Origin: Hyalangium versicolor
GTDB taxonomy: Bacteria; Myxococcota; Myxococcia; Myxococcales; Myxococcaceae
Direction: 5' to 3'
Assembly (NCBI RefSeq): GCF_020103695.1
Contig: NZ_JAHXBF010000001.1
Coordinates: 124,001 to 188,000, forward strand
DNA: 64,000 nucleotides
Position numbers and translations under genes: made by a program. This document shows positions 57,652-64,000 of the stretch, in pieces (the stretch's first letter is position 1; the number at the start of each line of letters is the position of its first letter). The notes beneath the pieces were generated by a model. It saw only the letters and a list, made by a program, of their open reading frames with translations, was not told the origin of the DNA and searched no databases.

Positions 57652-58382
57652 CGGAGCGTCGCGAGGCGCCCGGCCGCTCTCCGTTGGCCCTGCGCCTGGT
57701 TCATGCGGCCATCTTCCTCGCCATCGTGGCGGGGGTGGTGGCTGCGGCCGTACCCGAGTGGCGGCATGGGTGGTTCGCACTCGGGCGCCCCTATCATGCA
57801 GGCCCGCCGCCTCGAGCCCTCCTCCTGCTGGGCTCGGCGCTGGCCACCGTGGGGGCCGCCGCACTCCTGGTGGCGCTCGCGCGTGGCCGCTCCGCTCCGC
57901 TCGGTGTCTCCTGGCTCGTCCTTGGTGGGGCAGGGGCCGTGGTGCTCGGGGCCGCGGGCAGTCCGCCCCGGGAAAACCCCTCCGAGCTCGCCATCAACAC
58001 CCGGCTCATCCAGCTCGGTCAGAGCGTGCAGACCGCCATGGTGGGCCGGCTCCAGGAGCGCGGCGAGGTGCCGGTGGCGCTCGAGCCCTGGCAGGAAGCG
58101 CTCGCGCGCGCTGCTCCCTCCGAGAGCCCCATCCGCACGCGCACCTTCCAGCAGGTACCGCCTCGGGTGGTTCGGGTGGAAACGCCCGAGGCCCGCCCCG
58201 AGCCTCTCATCCCCGGCACGCTGCTGCTCTACGTGTCTCCGGATGGCGCCTCGTTCGAGATCCGCCTGGTGGGGCTCTCTCCCCAGGGCCTTCCCCAGGT
58301 CCTCGGGGATGAGACCGGCGCTCCCGTGGTGCTGCAGGGGCTCTACAACCCCGATCTGCCCGCGCGGATCCCCTTGCCGTGA
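57648..58382 (+). CDS. Membrane protein with C-terminal extracytoplasmic domain
   Basis: 244 residues, GTG start overlapping the Flp-like stop. Three membrane helices (RLVHAAIFLAIVAGVVAAAV, LLLLGSALATVGAAALLVAL, VSWLVLGGAGAVVLGAAG) are followed by a domain of about 130 residues (NPSELAINTRLIQLGQSVQT and TLLLYVSPDGASFEIRLVGL). No family recognised. As the last gene of module 2 it might be a membrane platform or signal protein. Module 1 has an exported protein at this position instead. A hairpin and a promoter follow before cpaB. Confidence 0.65.
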   Translation: MTERREAPGRSPLALRLVHAAIFLAIVAGVVAAAVPEWRHGWFALGRPYHAGPPPRALLLLGSALATVGAAALLVALARGRSAPLGVSWLVLGGAGAVVLGAAGSPPRENPSELAINTRLIQLGQSVQTAMVGRLQERGEVPVALEPWQEALARAAPSESPIRTRTFQQVPPRVVRVETPEARPEPLIPGTLLLYVSPDGASFEIRLVGLSPQGLPQVLGDETGAPVVLQGLYNPDLPARIPLP

Positions 58383-58433
58383 GGATCATGTAGCCTCCTG
58401 CCCCCCCAGCAGGTAGGCTGGCGCGCAGTGAGA

Positions 58434-58511
58434 CCCGGGAAGAGACTCGGCCTCGCGCTGCAAACCCTCAAGATCGTTCTGGAAGTCCAGGGTTTGCCAG
58501 CTTCTCCCGGG
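58434..58511 (+). terminator. Nested hairpins between module 2 and cpaB
   Basis: CCCGGGA (58434-58440) pairs with TCCCGGG (58505-58511), enclosing a perfect 9-base stem GCAAACCCT/AGGGTTTGC (58460-58468 and 58489-58497) with a 20-base loop. GTTTTGA follows after 6 bases. It probably ends transcription of module 2, but it could also be a regulatory leader. Confidence 0.5.
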
Positions 58512-58519
58512 AGGTCGTT

Positions 58520-58547
58520 TTGACACCCGATACGTCACGCGGATAAC
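58520..58547 (+). promoter_or_regulatory. Sigma-70-type promoter for cpaB-tadBC
   Basis: TTGACA (58520-58525, perfect -35), 16-base spacer, GATAAC (58542-58547, 4 of 6 -10). It directly follows the nested hairpins and would give a leader of about 100 bases before the cpaB ATG, which has GGGAGG 9 bases upstream. Confidence 0.6.
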
Positions 58548-58654
58548 ATCGCACCTCGTTTTCGGGCTCGCGTGTAACTGCGCGTTCCGTTCCCTCGACA
58601 AGTTTTCAATCGCCGCATGGCGTTCCCACGCCCCCCCTTGGGAGGTCTTGAGCA

Positions 58655-59473
58655 ATGCTGAAGGGTAAGACTCCACTCGTCGTCGCACTGGTACTCGGTT
58701 TGCTGGCCGGTGTCGTCGCGTACTCCGCCATCAAGAAGAAGGAAGCGGACGTCCGCCGCGGCTGGAACCTGGTGCCGGTGGTAGTGGCGTCCCAGGACAT
58801 CCCCGAGGGAACGGTCGTCACCTTCGACATGATTTCCCAGCGCTCGGTGCCGGAGCAGTTCGTCACCTCGTCGGTGGTGAAGCCGGACTCCGCGTCCTAC
58901 GTCGTGAACCAGAAGGTGCTCGTGCCGCTGCAGGCGGGCGACCCGTTGCTCTGGAGCCAGTTCGAGACCACGAAGGCCGCCGAGCGCCTGTCCACCAAGG
59001 TGCAGAAGAAGACGCGCGCCATCACCATCGACGCCAAGTCGGCCACGGCGGTGGGCGGCTGGATCCGGCCCAACGATCACGTGGACGTGATCGGCACCTT
59101 CCGCGATCCGCAGACGGACGAGAGCGTCGCCGTCACGCTGCTGCAGAACGTGATCGTGCTGGCCACCGGTAAGATCACCGGTACCACCAACGTGAACCTC
59201 ATCCCGGAGAACCAGCGCGAGTACGCCAACATCTCGCTGATGGTCATCCCGGAGGAGGCGGAGATCCTGGTGCTCGCGCAGGAGCTGGGCGCGCTCACGC
59301 TGTCGCTGCGCAACGATGACGACGTGGACATCATCGAGGAGCGCGGCCGCGCGACGATCAGCACGCTGCTGTCCGGCGAGCGCACCCGCGTGCTGGAGAA
59401 GAAGCGCGCGGAGATCATCCAGATCATCAAGGGCAACTCGGCCGAGAAGACCGCGTCCCCGGGGTCGCCGTAA
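58655..59473 (+). CDS. cpaB: CpaB/RcpC Flp-pilus assembly protein
   Basis: 272 residues. One N-terminal membrane helix (LKGKTPLVVALVLGLLAGVV) is followed by a SAF domain (VPVVVASQDIPEGTVVTFDM, about 40-100) and the RcpC/CpaB domain (AITIDAKSATAVGGWIRPND, about 125-230). CpaB is a periplasmic component that works with the secretin of Tad systems. The next genes are tadB and tadC, but secretin (rcpA) and ATPase (tadA) usually found here are missing. Own promoter upstream. It is the first gene of the machinery unit. Confidence 0.9.
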   Translation: MLKGKTPLVVALVLGLLAGVVAYSAIKKKEADVRRGWNLVPVVVASQDIPEGTVVTFDMISQRSVPEQFVTSSVVKPDSASYVVNQKVLVPLQAGDPLLWSQFETTKAAERLSTKVQKKTRAITIDAKSATAVGGWIRPNDHVDVIGTFRDPQTDESVAVTLLQNVIVLATGKITGTTNVNLIPENQREYANISLMVIPEEAEILVLAQELGALTLSLRNDDDVDIIEERGRATISTLLSGERTRVLEKKRAEIIQIIKGNSAEKTASPGSP

Positions 59474-59514
59474 GGCGCCTCGTCTGAGCAAAGCCCCCCA
59501 GGGAGCCTCAGCGC

Positions 59515-60360
59515 ATGCTGCCAGGAATAGTCCTACTCCTCGTCACCGGCTCGGTCTTCTTCTTCAGCCTGGTGATCTTCACCGTGCTCGCGAAGGCGTA
59601 CGAGCAATACCAGGAGCGCTACGTCGCCAAGTCGATGAACGACTTGAGCGACATGTTCCTGTTCATCGACCCGCGGCAGATGTTGGTCCTCAACATCGCG
59701 TCGATGTGCCTTCTGGGCATCCTCAGCTACATCATCTTCAACCCCATCCTCTGCGTGGGCGCCACGATCTTCGGCTTCTTCCTGCCGATGCTCCTGGTGA
59801 AGTACTACCGCAAGCGCCGCATCAAGAAGTTCAACGTGCAGCTGGTGGACGCGCTTCAGGCCATGGCCAACGCGTTCAAGGCCGGCCTCACGTTCCCCCA
59901 GGCCGTGGAGCACGTGGCCCGGGAGGCGCTGCCGCCGCTGTCCCAGGAGTTCGGCCTCTTCGTGAAGGAGATGAAGCTGGGCGTTCCCATGGAAGAGGCG
60001 CTGGTCAACATGGCCAAGCGCGTGGGCAGTGACGACCTGGAGCTGGTGGTGGTGTCCACCAACATCGCGCGCCAGCTGGGCGGCAACATGGCGGAGATGT
60101 TCGAGACGATCTCCACCGTGATCCGCGAGCGCTTCCGTCTGGAGGGCAAGATCGACGCGCTCACCTCGCAGGGCAAGCTGCAGGGCTGGATCGTCGCCTC
60201 CATGCCGGCGGTGCTCGGCATGGTGCTCAACTCGATGCGTCCCGACCTGATGGAGCCGATGATGAACCATCTGTTCGGCTACATCCTGGTGACCCTGATC
60301 GCCATCATGGAGATCCTGGGCATCCTGATCATCCGGCGCATCGTCAACATCGACATCTGA
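59515..60360 (+). CDS. tadB: TadB-like inner-membrane platform protein
   Basis: 281 residues with the T2SSF domain: VDALQAMANAFKAGLTFPQA, then SDDLELVVVSTNIARQLGGN and TSQGKLQGWIVASMPAVLGM, and two C-terminal membrane helices. N-terminal helix plus a second pair near residues 55-85. TadB sits in the inner membrane and receives energy from the TadA ATPase for pilin assembly. It is 41 bases after cpaB and 10 before tadC. GspF-family assignments of TadB versus TadC rest on order and the GspF repeat, and are confident. Confidence 0.92.
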   Translation: MLPGIVLLLVTGSVFFFSLVIFTVLAKAYEQYQERYVAKSMNDLSDMFLFIDPRQMLVLNIASMCLLGILSYIIFNPILCVGATIFGFFLPMLLVKYYRKRRIKKFNVQLVDALQAMANAFKAGLTFPQAVEHVAREALPPLSQEFGLFVKEMKLGVPMEEALVNMAKRVGSDDLELVVVSTNIARQLGGNMAEMFETISTVIRERFRLEGKIDALTSQGKLQGWIVASMPAVLGMVLNSMRPDLMEPMMNHLFGYILVTLIAIMEILGILIIRRIVNIDI

Positions 60361-60370
60361 GGAGGCGATC

Positions 60371-61261
60371 GTGCAAGAAATCATCACCTCGTTCCTGTTG
60401 GGTGGTTCGGCACTGTTCGCCGCGGCGGCGGCGGCCTTCCTGGGCGTCGGCATCTACAACAACTTCTTCGAGCGCTTCGTCACCGAGGTCGCCGAGGAGT
60501 CCGCCGGTGGTATGCGCGGCATCGGCTCGGTGGCCATCCGCAAGCTGGGCGCCGCGAACCGGCGCATCATGTGGCCTGGCTACGAAGCCAAGATGCGCAA
60601 GAACCTGATCAAGGCCGGCGAGCCACAGGCGTACAAGCCTGAGGACATCATGGCCCTGCAGGAGATCGGCTGGGTGGTGGGCCTGCTGATGGGCCTCATC
60701 CTCTCCAACGGTCTGGGCCTGAACCTGGTGTGGTCGCTGGCCTTTGCCTTCTTCGGCATGTTCTACCCGCAGATCTGGGTGAACGATCAGGTCAAGAAGC
60801 GCCACCTGCTCATCTCTCGCGCGCTGCCGTACAACCTGGACCTGCTCACGCTGTCGGTGGAGGCGGGTCTGGATTTCACGGGCGCGCTCGCCAAGGTGGT
60901 GGAGAAGGGCAAGGCCGGTCCGCTCAAGGATGAGCTGGCCCTGGTGCTCAAGCAGCTGAAGATGGGCAAGACGCGTGAAGAGGCCCTCAAGGCCATGATC
61001 GCCCGCGTGGACCTTCCGCCGCTCACCACCTTCGTCACCGCGCTCATCCAGGCGGACAAGATGGGTACCAGCTTGGGCAAGGTGCTGCGCATCCAGTCCA
61101 CGCAGATGCGCATCGACCGCACCCAGCGCGCCGAGAAGCTGGCCGGCGAGGCCCCGGTGAAGATGCTCTTCCCGCTCATCGCCTGCATCTTCCCGACGGT
61201 GTTCATGGTGCTCTTCGGGCCCATCGTGTTCCAGTTCATGTTCGGTAACGTCGGAGGCTAG
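60371..61261 (+). CDS. tadC: TadC-like inner-membrane platform protein
   Basis: 296 residues, GTG start. The T2SSF domain is LLTLSVEAGLDFTGALAKVV with LVLKQLKMGKTREEALKAMI and TTFVTALIQADKMGTSLGKV, preceded by three membrane helices and ending in one (LIACIFPTVFMVLFGPIVFQ). TadB and TadC form the heteromeric platform of Tad secretion. The FHA gene follows after only 2 bases with GGAGG in the TadC stop region. Clear family member. Confidence 0.92.
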   Translation: MQEIITSFLLGGSALFAAAAAAFLGVGIYNNFFERFVTEVAEESAGGMRGIGSVAIRKLGAANRRIMWPGYEAKMRKNLIKAGEPQAYKPEDIMALQEIGWVVGLLMGLILSNGLGLNLVWSLAFAFFGMFYPQIWVNDQVKKRHLLISRALPYNLDLLTLSVEAGLDFTGALAKVVEKGKAGPLKDELALVLKQLKMGKTREEALKAMIARVDLPPLTTFVTALIQADKMGTSLGKVLRIQSTQMRIDRTQRAEKLAGEAPVKMLFPLIACIFPTVFMVLFGPIVFQFMFGNVGG

Positions 61262-61263
61262 AT

Positions 61264-62874
61264 CTGGGGTTTCGGCTGACCATCGCGAAGGGGCTCCAGG
61301 AGGGCAGGGAGATCACCTTCGAGGATGAAGAAATCCGGATAGGTCGCGCCTCCGAGAACGAGCTGGTGCTGCACGACCACGGAGTGTCCCGCCGCCACGC
61401 GCGCATCTTCACGCGGGGCGGCAGGCTCTTCCTGGTGGATCTGGGCAGCAGCGCCGGCACGCTCTGCAACGGCAAGGCGCTGGGCAAGGACCGGGAGCAC
61501 GAGCTTCGCGGCGGCGATCGGCTGGCGATCGGGGCGGTGGAGTTTGTCTTCAGTCCGCTGACGCCTGCGCCCTCGGCCACGCTCCTCGAGACTCCGGCGG
61601 TGTCCGTGCGGCCGCGCTCCAGCACCCGCGTCACCCGCGCTCAGACCGAGCAGGAGATGCAGGCCATCGAGCGGGAGGACACGGGCCGCCACCGCATCGC
61701 CGCCACCGAGGTGGAGATGCCGGCCGTGGTGGCCGCGCCGGTGGTTGCGCCCACGTCCTCTCCCACGTCGATCATTCCCCAGGCGACGGTGATCAGGCCG
61801 TCACCGCTCGCGAAGCTCCCCGAGCCCGACGACGACTCCGAGACCACCGTCACCCAGTCCGCTGAGTCGGCGAGCCGACTTCTCGCACGCGGCGCCTCCG
61901 CTCTCGCTTCCAATGCCGCGCTGTCCGCCGCCGAGAAGGCCCGGCTCCGCCGGCAGCGCTCGGGGACGCTCGGCGGGCGGATCGCGAACTGGTGGTCGGA
62001 GCTCACTCCCCGCCGGAAGTCCGTCGCCGGAGTCGTGGCGGGGCTCGCCATCGTGGCCCTGGTGGGCGGGCTCGTGACCGCCTTCCTTCCGGAGCGGCGC
62101 GCCAGGCCCCGGGGGACGGAGCCCACCGAGCTGGACCTCAACCCGGTCGCGGATTCCTTCGGCCTGGGCCAGGACGTCACCTGGTCCCAGCCGGACCAGA
62201 AGCTGTTCCACTTCCAGTTCGCTTCCCCCACGCGCGCTGTGGCAGTCCTCCACTACCAGGCACGGGACATCGCCACGCCGCAGGAGGTGAGCATCAGCCT
62301 GAACGGAGCTCCGGTCGCCTGGGTGCCCCCGGACAGCCAGGAGACCGACGAGCGGGAACTCCAGGTGCTGCTCCCGCTGCAGGGACTCCGACGCGACGCG
62401 CCCAACGAGCTCATCTTCGACAACGTGCACAACCCGCCGGGGCAGGATCCCTGGCGGATCTGGAACATGTATGTCGAGGTCATCCCCGTGCCCGAGCTGC
62501 CAGTCGAGCAGCTGCTCGCCAAGGCCCGTGAGGAGGCAGCCGCGGGCCGCCGCTTCTACGAGCAGAAGGATGTGGGCTCGGAGAACCTGTTCAAGGCCTG
62601 GAAGCTGTTCCGCTCGGCGTGGCTCACGCTCGAGGCGCTCGACCAGAAGCCGGACCTGTACAACGAAGTCCTCTTCCAGCTCGCCCAGCTAGCGAGGGAG
62701 CTGGACCAGACGTGCCGCCTGCTGATGCTCGATTTTCAACGCAGCCTGCAATTCAGGGATGGCGACAAAGCCCGGGCCACCGTGGAGGAGGTCATGAGGC
62801 GCTTCCCTACCACCGAGCATCGCTGCCACAATCTGGCCCTGGAGAAGGCGAATCAGTACGAGCTTCCGCTATAG
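61264..62874 (+). CDS. FHA-domain membrane protein with probable CTG start
   Basis: 536 residues if started at CTG 61264 (GGAGG 6 bases upstream, 61253-61257). The FHA domain then covers about 1-95: IRIGRASENELVLHDHGVSR with SRRHARIFTRGG and LVDLGSSAGTLCNG, the phosphothreonine-binding residues. The first ATG/GTG in frame (61366) would cut the domain in half. A disordered middle, one membrane helix (SVAGVVAGLAIVALVGGLV, about 254-272), a beta domain and a TPR-like helical C-terminus (NLFKAWKLFRSAWLTLEALD) follow. FHA proteins couple Ser/Thr kinase signals to secretion; an FHA protein in Tad loci is known. Follows tadC by 2 bases. Confidence 0.75.
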   Translation: MGFRLTIAKGLQEGREITFEDEEIRIGRASENELVLHDHGVSRRHARIFTRGGRLFLVDLGSSAGTLCNGKALGKDREHELRGGDRLAIGAVEFVFSPLTPAPSATLLETPAVSVRPRSSTRVTRAQTEQEMQAIEREDTGRHRIAATEVEMPAVVAAPVVAPTSSPTSIIPQATVIRPSPLAKLPEPDDDSETTVTQSAESASRLLARGASALASNAALSAAEKARLRRQRSGTLGGRIANWWSELTPRRKSVAGVVAGLAIVALVGGLVTAFLPERRARPRGTEPTELDLNPVADSFGLGQDVTWSQPDQKLFHFQFASPTRAVAVLHYQARDIATPQEVSISLNGAPVAWVPPDSQETDERELQVLLPLQGLRRDAPNELIFDNVHNPPGQDPWRIWNMYVEVIPVPELPVEQLLAKAREEAAAGRRFYEQKDVGSENLFKAWKLFRSAWLTLEALDQKPDLYNEVLFQLAQLARELDQTCRLLMLDFQRSLQFRDGDKARATVEEVMRRFPTTEHRCHNLALEKANQYELPL

Positions 62875-62905
62875 TTCGTGCTCTCGTAGGAAGCGGTGAT
62901 TTCCC

Positions 62906-64000
62906 ATGGCGAACCCTCCCCCGGCGCGACGTCGGCCCACATCAACCTCTGGCGGCCCTCCTGGCGGCGGCACGGGACAGCAACGCCCCGTGCGGAAGGC
63001 GGGGACCACGGCTCCCGCGGTGCGCTCCGAGCCAATGCCCTTCAGCGGCCCCAAGCTCGTGGTCACCGCAGGCCCCAAGGCGGGTGAAGAGTTCAACCTG
63101 GAGGACGCCGAGTACGTCGTCGGCCGCGCGACGGACAACCCCATCTGCATCCAGGACTCCTCCGTGTCGCGCAAGCACATCATGCTGCGCCGCGTGGGCA
63201 ATGGCTGGACGGTGAGCGATCTGGGCTCGGGCAACGGCACGCTCGTCAACGGAGAGCCCATCACCGACGAGACGGTGATGGCCAATGGTGACGTCATCAC
63301 CATGGGCGACTCGGAAGTGACGTTCACGGACGTGGCCAATTCGACGATGATGGTGGCCATCACGCCGGGCCCCTCGCGCCCGCGTCCCTCCGGTGGTGTG
63401 CCGCAGCGTCCCGGTCGCGGCGCGGAGCGTGTCCGGCCCGGCCGCGCGATGGCGAAGCCGGTGGATCCGGCCGCCCAGAAGAAGAAGAAGATGGTGGTGC
63501 TGGCGTCCGCCGCGGTGGTGCTCATGCTCGCCTCGGGCCTGATCGTCCTGCAGATGCGCAAGAAGGCCCAGATGGAAGTCCAGATGGCCCAGCGCATGGT
63601 CGAGATCAAGGAGCACGAGCGGCTCGCGGGGATCTTCCAGGACGCCAAGAACCACATCCGTCTGGGCAAGTGGACCGACGCCAAGGCCAAGCTGGAGGAA
63701 CTCAAGGCGGCCGATCCCGAGTACGGCGGCTTGAAGGATTACCTGGAGCGGGTGGAGAAGGAGATCCCCAACCAGGAGCACGTGGCGGCGGCCGAGACGG
63801 CGCTCGCCCAGAAGCAGCTGGGGCAGGCCAAGGCGGAGCTGGACAAGGTCACCCAGGACACGACGATGTTCGAGCAGCTGGGCAAGCTGCGGCGCCAGTT
63901 GCAGGACGTCGCGGACGCTCGGACGAAGGAGGCGCGCGTCCTGCTGGACAACAAGTCGCTGGATCAGGCCAAGGCCATCACCGACGACGTGCTGGCGGCC
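62906..64000 (+). CDS. FHA-domain membrane protein with coiled-coil tail (partial)
   Basis: At least 365 residues, continuing past the right edge. After a Pro/Gly/Arg-rich leader the FHA domain (about 50-145) reads YVVGRATDNPICIQDSSVSR, then RKHIMLRRVGNGW and SDLGSGNGTLVNGEPI. A Pro/Arg-rich linker and one membrane helix (VVLASAAVVLMLASGLIVLQ, about 195-214) lead to Lys/Glu/Gln-rich helices (TPR/coiled coil). It follows the first FHA gene by 31 bases and likely belongs to the same machinery operon. Two FHA proteins together suggest control by a Ser/Thr kinase. Confidence 0.9.
   Translation, partial: MANPPPARRRPTSTSGGPPGGGTGQQRPVRKAGTTAPAVRSEPMPFSGPKLVVTAGPKAGEEFNLEDAEYVVGRATDNPICIQDSSVSRKHIMLRRVGNGWTVSDLGSGNGTLVNGEPITDETVMANGDVITMGDSEVTFTDVANSTMMVAITPGPSRPRPSGGVPQRPGRGAERVRPGRAMAKPVDPAAQKKKKMVVLASAAVVLMLASGLIVLQMRKKAQMEVQMAQRMVEIKEHERLAGIFQDAKNHIRLGKWTDAKAKLEELKAADPEYGGLKDYLERVEKEIPNQEHVAAAETALAQKQLGQAKAELDKVTQDTTMFEQLGKLRRQLQDVADARTKEARVLLDNKSLDQAKAITDDVLAA

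Overview
The window is high-GC DNA, densely coding on both strands, and looks like a delta-proteobacterial myxobacterial chromosome, probably from the Cystobacter/Archangium/Stigmatella side of the order. The reasons are the many lipoproteins and secreted proteins with lipobox or signal peptides, FHA and HD-GYP regulators, a HEAT-repeat/cyclophilin lipoprotein, an unusually long zinc-binding anti-sigma factor, and Tad-type secretion genes interleaved with proteins of no known family. Taxonomy is inferred from content only. I see no tRNA, rRNA, CRISPR array, insertion sequence or phage gene, and no gene-free stretch longer than about 270 bases.

Layout. 1-9.7 kb: a partial lipoprotein, a YHS-type metal-binding protein, a three-gene cell-surface operon (two beta-barrels around a zinc-protease lipoprotein), aspS, a MocR/PhzF divergent pair and a secreted unknown. 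9.9-16.2 kb: the first Tad pseudopilin module. 16.3-26.6 kb: O-antigen-ligase-like protein, lipid kinase, DUF72 protein, Smr protein plus trehalose synthase, a secreted tandem-repeat protein, a tail-anchored unknown and a SNF2/RapA-like helicase. 26.8-31.0 kb: a DUF4261-like protein and a DUF58/MoxR/zinc-ribbon operon. 31-38.7 kb: HEAT-cyclophilin lipoprotein, HD-GYP response regulator, and a DapB-like dehydrogenase, two MaoC dehydratases and an acyl-CoA dehydrogenase. 38.8-46.7 kb: an aspzincin protease beside a stand-alone copy of its N-terminal domain, an unknown protein under a striking dyad, CBS protein, ExbB/ExbD, a LolB-like lipoprotein, and two MshEN/GspE-N proteins. 46.8-51.5 kb: oligopeptide-transport ATPases, DUF2085 protein, ECF sigma and anti-sigma. 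51.6-64 kb: the second Tad pseudopilin module, followed from its own promoter by cpaB, tadB, tadC and two FHA proteins; the last runs off the window.

The most notable feature is the pair of Tad pseudopilin modules about 42 kb apart. Both have the same order: TadE-like, TadG-like, a second TadE/F-like, a two-repeat secreted protein, another secreted protein, and a tiny Flp-like prepilin with a G/XXXXEY cleavage motif. Corresponding proteins share distinctive motifs such as PFANWVI, YxMRMQSNF, YYHR and GCxNA. Only one set of CpaB/TadB/TadC machinery is visible, and neither the TadA ATPase nor the secretin is in the window. The two modules may therefore supply alternative pseudopili to a single secretion platform, perhaps one related to the Tad-like Kil prey-killing apparatus described in Myxococcus xanthus. 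That link is inference. Two genes (zinc-ribbon protein at 30966, FHA protein at 61264) appear to start at CTG.
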